NCBI RefSeq assembly: GCF_009870755.1
Contig: NZ_WLZU01000008.1
Location: forward strand, 1 to 60,024
Reading direction: 5' to 3'
From: Streptococcus halichoeri
GTDB taxonomy: Bacteria > Bacillota > Bacilli > Lactobacillales > Streptococcaceae
Length of the DNA stretch: 60,024 nucleotides
Position numbers and translations under genes: made by a program. Position 1 is the stretch's first letter, and each line of letters begins with the position of its first letter. This document shows positions 18,266 through 30,360 of this stretch, one piece after another. A model generated the notes under the pieces. The model ran no database searches. It was not told the DNA's origin and saw nothing but the letters and a program-made list of their open reading frames with translations.

Positions 18266-19363
18266 ATGCGCATTGCAATTATTGGAGCGGGCATTGTCGG
18301 CTCTACCGCAGCCTACTATTTATCCCGTCTCGGACAAGCAGAAGTAGTCCTATTTGATGAAGGTCTTGGCCAAGCTACCAAGGCTGCAGCGGGCATTATT
18401 TGCCCTTGGTTTTCCAAGCGTCGCAATAAAGCCTGGTATCAGTTAGCCGATGCGGGGGCCAAGTTTTACCCACGCCTCATACAAGACTTGCTGGCTGATG
18501 GCTATCCTAATACTTCTTACCAGCAGACTGGAGTTTATGTTTTAAAAAAAGATTCCAGCAAGCTAGAGGAGCTCTATCACATCGCTTTGCAGCGTCAGCA
18601 CTCCTCTCCTATTATTGGACAGCTATCACTGCAAGATTATGCCCAAGCTAGCGGTGCTTTTCCAGAATTAAAGGGCTATGAACGCACCCTGGTTGCCCAG
18701 GGTGCTGCCCGTGTTGATGGGCATGACCTTTGCCGATTATTGCAAACAGCAGCAGGTTACCCTCTTTATCAGCAAAAGGTCAGCCTTAGGCAAAAAGGCC
18801 AGGGCTATGAGATTGCAGGACACTATTTTGATCGGGTGATCCTAGCGTGTGGCGCCTGGCTTGGTCAGTTGCTAGAACCTTTGGGTTACCACGTAGATGT
18901 CCGGCCGCAAAAAGGACAATTATTGGATTATCACCTACCGAATCAAGCAAGCGACCAGTGGCCGGTAGTCATGCCAGAAGGAGAAATTGATATTATTCCT
19001 TTTACACAGGGAAAAGTAGTGGTCGGTGCCAGCCATGAAAATGACCAGGGCTTTGATATTAGTCCAGATCAAGACATTCTTGATAGCTTAGCTGCTCAAG
19101 CAAGTCCCTTTTTACCAGCCTTAGCTACTGCGCCTCTACCTACCAGTCGAGTAGGCATTCGGGCTTATACTCGAGACTTTTTACCTTTTTTTGGGTCAGT
19201 ACCCAACAAACCCAGACTATATGTCGCAAGTGGTTTAGGCTCAACCGGCTTAACAGTAGGGCCAATCATCGGACAGCAATTGGCCAAGTTGGCACTTGAT
19301 CAAGAGCTAGATATGGCGATTGAAGCTTATAATCCTGCTGCCTATCTAACGCTTCTAGCCTAA
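18266..19363 (+). CDS. FAD-dependent oxidoreductase (DadA/glycine oxidase-like)
   Basis: A 365-residue DAO-family flavoprotein. The ADP-binding motif RIAIIGAGIVGSTAAYYLSR lies at the extreme N-terminus, followed by AAAGIICPW. VRPQKGQLLDY occurs mid-protein and GIRAYTRDFLPFFG with ASGLGSTGLTVGPIIGQQLA at the C-terminus, as in D-amino acid dehydrogenases and glycine/sarcosine oxidases. The substrate cannot be told from sequence. It has a strong ribosome binding site (AGGAGG) and lies alone between the Nif3-like gene and the rhamnose genes. Confidence 0.85.
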   Translation: MRIAIIGAGIVGSTAAYYLSRLGQAEVVLFDEGLGQATKAAAGIICPWFSKRRNKAWYQLADAGAKFYPRLIQDLLADGYPNTSYQQTGVYVLKKDSSKLEELYHIALQRQHSSPIIGQLSLQDYAQASGAFPELKGYERTLVAQGAARVDGHDLCRLLQTAAGYPLYQQKVSLRQKGQGYEIAGHYFDRVILACGAWLGQLLEPLGYHVDVRPQKGQLLDYHLPNQASDQWPVVMPEGEIDIIPFTQGKVVVGASHENDQGFDISPDQDILDSLAAQASPFLPALATAPLPTSRVGIRAYTRDFLPFFGSVPNKPRLYVASGLGSTGLTVGPIIGQQLAKLALDQELDMAIEAYNPAAYLTLLA

Positions 19364-19484
19364 GAACTAAAGCTGGCTTTTGCCTCTTGTGAGGGACAAC
19401 CAAGCTCTTAAGGTCAAGGTGATCAGTATTTGTGTTACGTGCTAGGATTGTTTGTTGGTCATCTGCACAGGCTTACAGTAAAAC

Positions 19485-19513
19485 ATGACACTGCTTCTAA
19501 AAAATGGTAGAAT
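19485..19513 (+). promoter_or_regulatory. Promoter of the rfbACB operon
   Basis: ATGACA (19485-19490) and TAGAAT (19508-19513) are 17 bases apart. The ribosome binding site AAGGAG and the rfbA ATG at 19546 follow. Confidence 0.65.
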
Positions 19514-19545
19514 GGTAACGATATAGAAACTGAAGGAGACCTATT

Positions 19546-20415
19546 ATGAAAGGTATAATACTGGCTGGCGGATCAGGAACACGTTTGTATCCGTTGACAC
19601 GGGCGGCATCTAAGCAATTGATGCCCATCTATGATAAACCAATGATTTATTATCCCTTGTCAACCTTAATGTTAGCTGGCATTAAGGACATCCTCATTAT
19701 TTCCACGCCACAAGATTTACCGCGTTTTGAAGAATTGCTTGGTGATGGTTCAGAGTTTGGCATTTCCTTGTCTTATGCTGAGCAACCTAGTCCAGATGGC
19801 TTGGCGCAAGCCTTTATCATTGGCGAAGAGTTTATTGGGAATGATCATGTAGCCTTGATCCTTGGCGATAATATTTACCATGGTAATGGCCTGACTAAGC
19901 TCCTTCAGAAAGCTGCGGCTAAAGACAAGGGAGCTACTGTCTTTGGCTACCAGGTCAAAGATCCCGAGCGTTTTGGTGTGGTTGCATTTGATGATGATAT
20001 GAATGCTATCTCCATTGAGGAAAAACCGGCAGAGCCAAAATCCAACTACGCAGTAACCGGCTTGTATTTTTATGATAATGATGTCGTTGATATTGCTAAA
20101 AGCATCAAACCCAGCCCGCGCGGCGAGTTGGAAATTACAGATGTGAACAAAGCCTATTTGGAACGCGGCGACCTCTCGGTCGAATTAATGGGACGTGGTT
20201 TTGCCTGGCTTGATACAGGAACCCATGAAAGCTTACTTGAGGCAGCTCAATACATCGAAACCGTTCAACGCTTGCAAAATGCCCAGGTCGCAAACTTAGA
20301 AGAGATTGCCTACCGTATGGGCTACATTACTAAAGAACAAGTCTTGCAGCTAGCTCAGCCATTAAAGAAAAACGAATACGGTCAATATCTACTTCGTTTG
20401 ATTGGAGAAATGTAA
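19546..20415 (+). CDS. rfbA: Glucose-1-phosphate thymidylyltransferase RmlA
   Basis: A 289-residue enzyme making dTDP-glucose, the first step to dTDP-L-rhamnose. Motifs are the N-terminal nucleotide-binding [46 protein letters not shown] and [22 protein letters not shown], and the length is the family standard. In streptococci dTDP-rhamnose supplies rhamnan wall polysaccharides, including group carbohydrates. It overlaps rfbC by one base (TAATG). The order here is A, C, then a 351-base gap, then B; rfbD is not in the window. Confidence 0.96.
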   Translation: MKGIILAGGSGTRLYPLTRAASKQLMPIYDKPMIYYPLSTLMLAGIKDILIISTPQDLPRFEELLGDGSEFGISLSYAEQPSPDGLAQAFIIGEEFIGNDHVALILGDNIYHGNGLTKLLQKAAAKDKGATVFGYQVKDPERFGVVAFDDDMNAISIEEKPAEPKSNYAVTGLYFYDNDVVDIAKSIKPSPRGELEITDVNKAYLERGDLSVELMGRGFAWLDTGTHESLLEAAQYIETVQRLQNAQVANLEEIAYRMGYITKEQVLQLAQPLKKNEYGQYLLRLIGEM

Positions 20416-21008
20416 TGTCAGAACAATTTTTTGAAAAGCCACTAGCCGCGCGACCCGTCAGCGGAATCCCTGGCATGCTCGAATTTGATATTCCAGTTCA
20501 TGGAGATAGCCGTGGCTGGTTTAAAGAAAACTTTCAAAAGGAAAAAATGCTACCTCTGGGCTTTCCAGAAAGTTTTTTTGCGGCCGGCAAGCTGCAAAAT
20601 AACATTAGCTTTTCACATAAAAATGTCCTACGGGGCTTGCATGCAGAACCATGGGACAAGTACATTTCAGTAGCTGACGGAGGCAAAGTATTAGGAGCTT
20701 GGGTTGACTTACGCCAAGGCGAGAGTTTTGGTAATACCTATCAAGCAATCATTGATGCCTCAAAAGGTATCTTTGTCCCGCGCGGTGTGGCCAATGGCTT
20801 TCAAGTGTTGACAGATACGGTGTCTTACAGCTATTTGGTCAATGATTATTGGGCTCTTGAACTCAAACCCAAATACGCCTTTGTGAATTACGCGGACCCA
20901 AGCCTCGGGATTGAGTGGCAAAATCTGTCAGCTGCTGAAGTCTCAGCGGCAGATAAAAAACATCCCTTTTTACAGGATGTAAAACCGCTCATTATAACCG
21001 CACGCTAG
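20415..21008 (+). CDS. rfbC: dTDP-4-dehydrorhamnose 3,5-epimerase RmlC
   Basis: A 197-residue cupin-fold epimerase, third step of dTDP-L-rhamnose synthesis. Recognisable are DSRGWFKENFQKE, NNISFSHKNVLRGLHAEPWDKYI with the catalytic His, and IFVPRGVANGFQVL with VSYSYLVNDYW. It is close to the longer (about 190-200 residue) streptococcal form. It begins in the rfbA stop codon and shares that gene's promoter. Confidence 0.95.
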   Translation: MSEQFFEKPLAARPVSGIPGMLEFDIPVHGDSRGWFKENFQKEKMLPLGFPESFFAAGKLQNNISFSHKNVLRGLHAEPWDKYISVADGGKVLGAWVDLRQGESFGNTYQAIIDASKGIFVPRGVANGFQVLTDTVSYSYLVNDYWALELKPKYAFVNYADPSLGIEWQNLSAAEVSAADKKHPFLQDVKPLIITAR

Positions 21009-24142
<3,134 letters not shown>

Positions 24143-24172
24143 TCACCCCGTGTACACTCTGTCTTAACCCCT

Positions 24173-24194
24173 CTAGCTTAGCAAGCTAAGCTAG
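24173..24194. repeat. 22-bp perfect palindrome
   Basis: CTAGCTTAGC (24173-24182), AA, GCTAAGCTAG (24185-24194). It lies 31 bases after the membrane-protein stop codon. No T run follows, so it is not a classic terminator; it may be an operator or an RNA-stability hairpin. Confidence 0.6.
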
Positions 24195-24267
24195 CAACCT
24201 TCTTATTGCGATCTGTTGTCAAAGAAAGTGGTGGACAGCTAACAAAGTAAAAATAGGGCAAAGCAAA

Positions 24268-24306
24268 GAGGAATCTACCTAAGTAGGAGATAGATTCCTC
24301 TTTTTT
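24268..24306 (+). terminator. Terminator of the rfb/membrane protein operon
   Basis: Exact arms GAGGAATCTA (24268-24277) and TAGATTCCTC (24291-24300), followed by T6. Confidence 0.85.
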
Positions 24307-24539
24307 CATTTTGGTTGAACTGTAGAACTCACTTTTTCAGTGGCCTTCCAAAAATGTTTCCTCTTTTGTGATTTTTAGAGCGATTAAGAGGAGTTTACAA
24401 AACCCTGGCGTGACCTTAGCGACTCCAGAAATGGCAGAGCCCTTCTTATAAGGAGCTTTTTTGCTGGCTGTTAACACTTTGCTTTTTATGGATAAGAGCA
24501 TCAGGCTACCATTTCTTGTCATGCTTTTTCAATAAATCA
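24307..24539. other. Intergenic DNA before mutX, no supported gene
   Basis: A 61-codon - strand frame runs through here (24337-24522), but its ATG lacks a ribosome binding site and I recognise no family. Nothing else stands out. Confidence 0.4.
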
Positions 24540-24568
24540 TTCGCAATCTGAGTAGAGATTGGTATAAT
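24540..24568 (+). promoter_or_regulatory. mutX promoter
   Basis: TTCGCA (24540-24545), 17 bases, then TATAAT (24563-24568), with TGG in front of the -10 box. The ATG of mutX at 24604 is about 30 bases from the expected start site. Confidence 0.65.
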
Positions 24569-24603
24569 AGTAGAAAAGTAAATAGAAAGAGATGAGGCAA
24601 GAG

Positions 24604-25122
24604 ATGACCAAATTAGCAACAATTTGCTACATTGATAATGGAACGTCTTTATTATTGTTGCATCGCAATAAAAAAGAAAATGATGTGCATGCTGGTAAAT
24701 GGATCTCTGTTGGTGGCAAATTAGAAGCAGGGGAGACACCTGATGCCTGTGCCATTCGAGAAATCTATGAAGAAACGCACCTGCAGGTCAAAGACATGTC
24801 CTTTCGCGGCGTGATTACCTTTCCCAATTTTACCCCAAACGAAGATTGGTATACCTATGTTTTTAAGGTAACGGATTTTGAAGGGGAATTGATTGCTGAT
24901 AGTGACTCTCGCGAAGGCACACTAGAGTGGGTCCCCTATGAGCAAGTCTTAGAAAAACCTACTTGGCAAGGAGACTATGAGATTTTAACATGGATTCTAG
25001 AAGATCGCCCCTTTTTTTCTGCTAAATTTTGCTATGATCAAGACAATCATTTGCTAGACAAAGAAGTAAGCTTTTATGGCAGGGGCACCCATGCAAGCAC
25101 TAATGAGAAAGGAGTATTGTAG
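24604..25122 (+). CDS. mutX: 8-oxo-dGTP diphosphatase MutX (Nudix)
   Basis: A 172-residue Nudix hydrolase that removes oxidised nucleotides. The Nudix box runs GGKLEAGETPDACAIREIYE followed by ETHL, near residues 39-62, with the full G-x5-E-x7-REUxEE pattern. The start MTKLATICYIDNG matches streptococcal MutX. The ATG at 24604 is chosen over one at 24592 because GAGG lies six bases upstream, while the first ATG directly abuts its purine stretch. Two bases separate it from the next gene, so mutX, the permease and the TPR protein form an operon. Confidence 0.93.
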   Translation: MTKLATICYIDNGTSLLLLHRNKKENDVHAGKWISVGGKLEAGETPDACAIREIYEETHLQVKDMSFRGVITFPNFTPNEDWYTYVFKVTDFEGELIADSDSREGTLEWVPYEQVLEKPTWQGDYEILTWILEDRPFFSAKFCYDQDNHLLDKEVSFYGRGTHASTNEKGVL

Positions 25123-25124
25123 CT

Positions 25125-26306
25125 ATGCAATTTTTAAATGACCAAGATCCCAAAGAGACTTGGTTTTATAAATGGGTTTTAAATAATAAGGCAGCTAATG
25201 CCCTCATTGTTTTATTGCTCTTATTTTTGACCATCTTGGTCTTTACAAAAATTTCTTTTCTCTTTTCTAAGGCTTCATCTTTTATCGCTGTCTTAATCTT
25301 ACCCTTGGTCATTTCTACCATTCTCTATTACCTGACCAAACCCTTGGTTGATCTGATTGAAAAACTAGGTCCCAGCCGAACAGTGTCCATTTTTATTGTG
25401 TTTGGTTTGATTGTTCTTCTTTTAATCTGGGGCTTTGCTGGATTGATCCCGATGATTGGAGAGCAGATGACGACTTTTTTCCGTGATTTGCCTAACTATA
25501 TCACAACCGTCAATCGGGAAATCAATCATTTACTTGAAAGCAAGTGGTTGGTCAACTACCACGCGCAGCTCCAGGATATGCTGACTAGTATTGGCCAAAA
25601 GGCCATTGGCTATGCCGAAGCCATTTCTAAAAACGCCCTTAATTGGGCAGGTTCCTTAGCAGGGACTATCGCGCGTATTACGGTATCCATTATCATTTCA
25701 CCTTTTATTCTCTTTTATTTCTTGCGTGATAGCAGCAAGATGAAAGATGGCTTGGTAGATGTTTTGCCAACTGGCTTACGATTACCCGTCGGCCGCATTT
25801 TGGGTGATATTAATAAACAGTTATCCGGTTACGTGCAGGGGCAGGTTATGGTTGCGGTCACTGTTGGTATTATGTTTTCCATTATGTTTAGTGTTATTGG
25901 CTTACGCTATTCGATTACCTTTGGGATTATGGCCGGCTTTTTGAACATGATTCCCTATCTGGGTAGCTTTCTTGCGATGATCCCAGTTGTCATCATGGGT
26001 TTAGTACAAGGTCCACTTATGCTGGTCAAAGTTTTGGTGGTCTTTACCATCGAACAGACCATTGAGGGCCGCTTTGTGACCCCACTGGTTATTGGCAATA
26101 AATTAAGTATCCATCCGATTACGATTATGTTTTTATTGCTAGGCGCAGGAGCGATGTTTGGTGTTTGGGGCGTCTTCTTAATCATTCCGATATATGCTTC
26201 AATCAAAGTCATTGTAAAAGAACTGTTTGAATGGTATAAGGGGGTCAGCAACTTATATGTGGATAAAAAGATTATTGTAGAGGAGAAGGCAGATCATGTT
26301 GAATAG
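25125..26306 (+). CDS. AI-2E family transporter/permease (YdbI/PerM-like)
   Basis: A 393-residue membrane protein of the AI-2E transporter (formerly UPF0118/PerM) family. Two or three hydrophobic segments near the N-terminus precede a cytoplasmic or re-entrant helical region (DLPNYITTVNREINHLLES). Five C-terminal segments follow, including the conserved GFLNMIPYLGSFLAMIPVVIMGL and FTIEQTIEGRFVTPLVIGNKL. Most members have unknown substrates; only a few are linked to AI-2 export or Na+/H+ antiport. It has a clear ribosome binding site (GAAAGGAG) and overlaps the TPR gene by 11 bases. Confidence 0.88.
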   Translation: MQFLNDQDPKETWFYKWVLNNKAANALIVLLLLFLTILVFTKISFLFSKASSFIAVLILPLVISTILYYLTKPLVDLIEKLGPSRTVSIFIVFGLIVLLLIWGFAGLIPMIGEQMTTFFRDLPNYITTVNREINHLLESKWLVNYHAQLQDMLTSIGQKAIGYAEAISKNALNWAGSLAGTIARITVSIIISPFILFYFLRDSSKMKDGLVDVLPTGLRLPVGRILGDINKQLSGYVQGQVMVAVTVGIMFSIMFSVIGLRYSITFGIMAGFLNMIPYLGSFLAMIPVVIMGLVQGPLMLVKVLVVFTIEQTIEGRFVTPLVIGNKLSIHPITIMFLLLGAGAMFGVWGVFLIIPIYASIKVIVKELFEWYKGVSNLYVDKKIIVEEKADHVE

Positions 26307-27525
26307 TGAAAAAATGCTTGCCTCCTTAGATCGGCATGATTTTGCTCGAGCAGCCAAATATTTTGAGCGGGCTTTAGCATCAGACCCCTCAGACAGTCTC
26401 TTGGCTCTCGCCGAGTATTTGCAAGGAATGGGGTATTTAGATGATGCCAAGCGTGCCTTTGAAAAGGTTCGCACTGATTATCCCGAAGCAAATATCAACT
26501 TAGCACAGATTCTGGCAGAAGACGGTGACATGGACCAGGCCTTTTTCTATTTGGATGCACTGCCCCAGGATGATCCTAACTATCCCACGGCCCTCATGGT
26601 CATGGCTGACCTGTATGATATGGAAGGCTTGGCCGATGTTGCCCATGAAAAACTCCTCTTAGCTAGTCACTATAGCCAGGACCCGCTGATTTTATTGGGT
26701 TTAGCAGAGTTAGAAATGGAGCTTGAGCGCTACCAAGAGGCTATCACCCATTATGCTGCACTTGATAATCGTGAGATTTTGGCCCAGACAGGGCTTTCGA
26801 CTTATGAGCGAATTGGCAAAGCCTATGCCCATTTGGGGAAATTTGAAGCGGCCATTGAATTTTTAGAAAAAGCGCTGTCCATTGAGTATGAAGATAGCAC
26901 AGCTTTGGCATTAGCGACTCTTTATTTTGAGCAAGAAGAATACCAAAAAGCCAATCTCTATTTTAAGCAAGTTGATACCATTAACCCTGCTTATCCTGGT
27001 TATGAGTGGCTCTATGCCCAAAGCCTGCACCATGACCTAAAGCCAGAAGAGGCCTTACGTGTCGTTCAACAAGGTTTACGCAAAAATGCCTTTGATAGTC
27101 AACTTTTACTTTTAGGTTCACAACTGGCTTTTGAAACCCATGATCCTCAATTAGCCGAGGACTATTTGCTAAAAGCTAAAGAAGTTGCTGATGATTTAGA
27201 AGAAATTGAGCTGCGCTTATCGTCACTCTATCTTGATCAAGAACGCTATGAGGATTTAATTGCCCTAGATCACGACCAGCTGGACCAGGTCTTAACCAAA
27301 TGGAATATCGCTAAGGCCTATCATGAACTAGACCAGGAGCAAGCCCTTTTTGCCTACCAAGCGCTAGCTCCTGATTTGCAGACCAATCCGGAATTTTTAC
27401 AGGAGTATGCCTATATTTTACGGGAATTTGGCCACTTGCAAGATGCAGCCCAGGTTGTAAGTGCCTATTTGGCTCTTGTGCCTGATGACATTAATATGCA
27501 GGCCTTGCGTGATCAACTAGAGTGA
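26296..27525 (+). CDS. TPR-repeat protein
   Basis: A 409-residue soluble protein made almost wholly of tetratricopeptide repeats. Repeat-like segments recur about every 34 residues, for example YQEAITHYAALDNREILAQT, KAYAHLGKFEAAIEFLEKAL and ATLYFEQEEYQKANLYFKQV. TPR proteins act as scaffolds for protein partners; the partner is unknown here. It overlaps the upstream permease by 11 bases and is the last gene of the mutX operon. Similar TPR proteins are conserved in streptococci. Confidence 0.88.
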   Translation: MLNSEKMLASLDRHDFARAAKYFERALASDPSDSLLALAEYLQGMGYLDDAKRAFEKVRTDYPEANINLAQILAEDGDMDQAFFYLDALPQDDPNYPTALMVMADLYDMEGLADVAHEKLLLASHYSQDPLILLGLAELEMELERYQEAITHYAALDNREILAQTGLSTYERIGKAYAHLGKFEAAIEFLEKALSIEYEDSTALALATLYFEQEEYQKANLYFKQVDTINPAYPGYEWLYAQSLHHDLKPEEALRVVQQGLRKNAFDSQLLLLGSQLAFETHDPQLAEDYLLKAKEVADDLEEIELRLSSLYLDQERYEDLIALDHDQLDQVLTKWNIAKAYHELDQEQALFAYQALAPDLQTNPEFLQEYAYILREFGHLQDAAQVVSAYLALVPDDINMQALRDQLE

Positions 27526-27592
27526 GTGAAAAATAGCTGAAAACGTGATGAAAAAATTCACAAATAAATGAAAAGAAGTTTGATAACAATAG

Positions 27593-27601
27593 TGTTATAA
27601 T
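27593..27601 (+). promoter_or_regulatory. alsS -10 region
   Basis: TGTTATAAT with TATAAT at 27596-27601 forms an extended -10 box. No convincing -35 lies 16-18 bases upstream. The ribosome binding site AAGGAG and the ATG at 27634 follow. I looked for a cre site at 27538-27552 and found too many mismatches. Confidence 0.55.
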
Positions 27602-27633
27602 AGATAATATATTGTGAAATAAGGAGTAAGCGA

Positions 27634-29310
27634 ATGACTGAATCAGAAAAAATGTATGGTGCTGACCTTGTGGTTGACAGCCTGATTAATCATGATGTCA
27701 AATACGTGTTTGGGATTCCTGGTGCCAAGATTGACCGGATTTTTGACACCTTAGAGGACAAGGGTCCAGAATTGATCGTCTCTAGACATGAGCAAAATGC
27801 TACTTTCATGGCCCAAGGTATTGGTCGGATCACCGGAGAACCAGGTGTCGTCATTGCCACCAGTGGACCAGGAATCTCTAACCTTGCGACGGGTCTAGTG
27901 ACGGCAACAGCTGAAGGGGATGCCGTCTTAGCCATTGGTGGTCAGGTGAAGCGTGGGGATTTGTTAAAACGTTCCCATCAATCCATGAAAAACGTAGCCA
28001 TGCTTGAGCCGATTACCAAATATTCTGTGGAAGTCCATGATTCCAATACCTTATCAGAGACTGTTGCCAATGCTTACCGCATTGCCAAAGCCGGTAAACC
28101 AGGGGCTAGCTTTATCTCTATTCCACAGGATGTCACAGACAGCCCTGTTTCTGTCAAAGCGATTAAACCTCTGACAGCGCCACAACTTGGTTCTGCTTCG
28201 GTGGCAGATATTAATTACTTAGCGCAAGCTATTCGCAACGCTGTCTTACCAGTGCTCTTGCTTGGTAATGGTGCCTCTTCTGAAAAAGTCACCGCCTCGA
28301 TTCGCCGCTTGTTGGAAGCTGTTAAATTACCCGTTGTTGAAACCTTCCAGGGTGCTGGGATTGTCTCGCGTGACTTAGAAGAAGAGACCTTCTTTGGCCG
28401 TGTTGGCTTATTTCGCAACCAACCAGGAGATATGTTGCTGAAAAAAGCTGATCTTGTCATTGCTATTGGCTATGACCCGATTGAATATGAGGCCCGCAAC
28501 TGGAATGCTGAATTTTCAGCTCGCACCATTGTTATTGATGTGGCTCAGGCAGAAATTGACACCTATTTCCAACCTGAGCGTGAGTTGATTGGGAGCATTG
28601 AAGATACCTTGGATCAATTGTTACCAGCCATTCGCGGCTACCAATTGCCAGAAGGCTCAGTCGAATACTTGCAAAATCTCAAAAAAAATCTGGATGGGGA
28701 TTTGAAGTTTGACCGCAAGTCCAAGGATGGTTTGATTCATCCACTGGATGTGATGGAAGTGATGCAAGAGCAAACCAAGGATGATATGACTGTCACTGTT
28801 GATGTTGGTAGTCATTACATTTGGATGGCCCGTTATTTCAAATCCTATGAAGCCCGTCACCTGCTTTTCTCAAATGGAATGCAAACCCTTGGTGTGGCCC
28901 TCCCCTGGGCGATTGCAGCAGCCTTGGTTCGTCCCAACACCACTATTTTGTCTGTCTCAGGTGATGGTGGCTTCCTCTTTTCTGCGCAAGAACTCGAAGT
29001 GGCAGTTCGCCGCAAGCTGCCAATTGTCCACATGATCTGGAATGATGGCCGCTACAACATGGTGGAATTCCAAGAAGTGATGAAATATAATCGTTCTTCT
29101 GGTGTTCAATTGGGCGCCGTTGACTTTGTCAAGTATGCCGAAGCATTTGGTGCCAAAGGCTACCGCGTCAAGAGCAAAGAAGAATTCAAAGAAACGCTTG
29201 CTAAAGCCATTCAGGAATCCCAAGATGGCCCCATCTTGATTGATATTCCAATCGATTATAAGGATAATGGCCAATTAGGCGAGACAATCTTACCAGATGA
29301 GTTTTATTAA
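27634..29310 (+). CDS. alsS: Catabolic acetolactate synthase
   Basis: A 558-residue thiamine diphosphate enzyme joining two pyruvates into alpha-acetolactate. The N-terminal TPP domain begins YVFGIPGAKIDRIFDTLED and carries SRHEQNATFMAQGIGRITG with the catalytic Glu. The C-terminal TPP motif is SVSGDGGFLFSAQELEVAV followed by WNDGRYNMVEFQE. The lack of a regulatory subunit gene and the alsD partner 11 bases downstream mark it as the catabolic, acetoin-forming type, not the biosynthetic IlvB. It relieves pyruvate and acid stress. Confidence 0.95.
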   Translation: MTESEKMYGADLVVDSLINHDVKYVFGIPGAKIDRIFDTLEDKGPELIVSRHEQNATFMAQGIGRITGEPGVVIATSGPGISNLATGLVTATAEGDAVLAIGGQVKRGDLLKRSHQSMKNVAMLEPITKYSVEVHDSNTLSETVANAYRIAKAGKPGASFISIPQDVTDSPVSVKAIKPLTAPQLGSASVADINYLAQAIRNAVLPVLLLGNGASSEKVTASIRRLLEAVKLPVVETFQGAGIVSRDLEEETFFGRVGLFRNQPGDMLLKKADLVIAIGYDPIEYEARNWNAEFSARTIVIDVAQAEIDTYFQPERELIGSIEDTLDQLLPAIRGYQLPEGSVEYLQNLKKNLDGDLKFDRKSKDGLIHPLDVMEVMQEQTKDDMTVTVDVGSHYIWMARYFKSYEARHLLFSNGMQTLGVALPWAIAAALVRPNTTILSVSGDGGFLFSAQELEVAVRRKLPIVHMIWNDGRYNMVEFQEVMKYNRSSGVQLGAVDFVKYAEAFGAKGYRVKSKEEFKETLAKAIQESQDGPILIDIPIDYKDNGQLGETILPDEFY

Positions 29311-29321
29311 GAAGGTGCCCT

Positions 29322-30041
29322 ATGTCAGATAAAAACACTTTATTTCAACATAATACCCTAGCTGCACTTATGGCCGGCTTGTATGAAGGGACACTTTCGC
29401 TTGAGCAATTGCTAGCGCACGGAGATTTTGGGATCGGGACGCTTGATAGCATTGATGGCGAATTGATTATTTATCAGGGCAAAGCCTACCAAGCCATCGG
29501 CACAGGCTCACAGGCAGAGGTTCTGGCCCTAAATGGGACAGAAATGGTCCCCTATGCCGCTGTTGCAAAGCATCGGGCGGACAAGGCTTTTTATCAAGCT
29601 ACGCCTGTGACAGATAGTGACTTAAAAGAAAAGTTAGAAACTGCTTTTCCCAGTCGCAATCTTTTTTACAGTATCCAGATTAAAGGGACGTTTCAGCACA
29701 TGCATGTGCGCATGATACCCAAAACGGCACCAGGGACCCGCTTTTCCCAAGTGGCCAGCCAGCAACCTGAGTTTCAGCAGACAGCAGTTGAAGGGGTCCT
29801 AGTAGGCTTTTGGACGCCAGAACTGTTTCATGGCGTGAGTGTTGCTGGTTACCACTTGCATTTCTTATCCAAGGATCACAGCTTTGGCGGCCACGTCATG
29901 GATTTTGTTCTGGAGGAAGGGCAGGTAGAAATTGGTATTCTTGATTCCTTGGAACAAGATTTTCCTCGCCAGAATCAAGCCTTTTTAGATCGGCGATTTG
30001 ATGTTGACAGTTTGCGTGAGGACATTACGCAATCCGAATAG
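29322..30041 (+). CDS. alsD: Alpha-acetolactate decarboxylase
   Basis: A 239-residue zinc enzyme turning acetolactate into acetoin. Family motifs are LFQHNTLAALMAGLYEGTLS, HGDFGIGTLDSIDGELII, EGVLVGFWTPELF, and the metal-binding YHLHFLSKDHSFGGHVMDF with three His. It follows alsS by 11 bases (ribosome binding site GAAGGTG). The aco complex encoded at 40-46 kb could act on acetoin or pyruvate, so the window holds both sides of an acetoin node. Confidence 0.95.
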   Translation: MSDKNTLFQHNTLAALMAGLYEGTLSLEQLLAHGDFGIGTLDSIDGELIIYQGKAYQAIGTGSQAEVLALNGTEMVPYAAVAKHRADKAFYQATPVTDSDLKEKLETAFPSRNLFYSIQIKGTFQHMHVRMIPKTAPGTRFSQVASQQPEFQQTAVEGVLVGFWTPELFHGVSVAGYHLHFLSKDHSFGGHVMDFVLEEGQVEIGILDSLEQDFPRQNQAFLDRRFDVDSLREDITQSE

Positions 30042-30108
30042 GCCACGCCTTACATGATTGAGGTAGTATGTGTCAGCTGAAATGATTTAAAGTAAGGACA
30101 ATATTATA

Positions 30109-30190
30109 AAAAAAGCTAGATAAACTCTAGAATAGCAGGCTTTAGTTAAAAAAACTAAAGTTTAGCGATTCCAGGGTTTCTAGCTTTTTT
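30109..30190. repeat. 82-bp nested palindrome, likely bidirectional terminator or small MITE-like element
   Basis: The outer arms AAAAAAGCTAGA (30109-30120) and TCTAGCTTTTTT (30179-30190) pair exactly over 12 bases. After a two-base bulge AACTCTAGAAT (30123-30133) pairs with ATTCCAGGGTT (30168-30178) with one wobble and one mismatch. At the core CTTTAGTT (30140-30147) and AACTAAAG (30153-30160) pair around an A5 loop. It lies between the convergent genes alsD and rqcH and ends in T's on both strands, so it can stop transcription from both sides. Its layered form is larger than a normal terminator. Confidence 0.75.
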
Positions 30191-30209
30191 GCTGTTTTCC
30201 TAGTGCGAA

Positions 30210-30294
30210 AGAGCCTAAGCAATGCCGCCAGGCTCTAATTCAGTAGTGTTTGCTCACATAAAGCCCAATTGCTGAGTGGGGGCTCTTGTGAGCA
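30210..30294. repeat. Two further hairpins between alsD and rqcH
   Basis: First hairpin: AGAGCCT (30210-30216) and AGGCTCT (30230-30236). Second hairpin: TGCTCACA (30251-30258) with AGCCC (30262-30266), pairing with GGGCT (30280-30284) and TGTGAGCA (30287-30294). No gene is seen between 30042 and 30360. The row of three structures suggests a stable 3' region for one of the convergent mRNAs or a separate RNA. Confidence 0.6.
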
Positions 30295-30360
30295 CTAGGG
30301 CTGCTTAGGTAGGGCTGATGTGGCTTGTTAATTGCAGCTCCAGCTCTGCCAGTCAGCCGC

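Noticed and set aside
24337..24522. A 61-codon - strand frame before mutX
   Set aside because: No ribosome binding site, no recognisable family, and no sign of coding beyond being open.
27536..27560. A possible CcpA cre site upstream of alsS
   Set aside because: At least three mismatches to the consensus, including the conserved C and A at the end.
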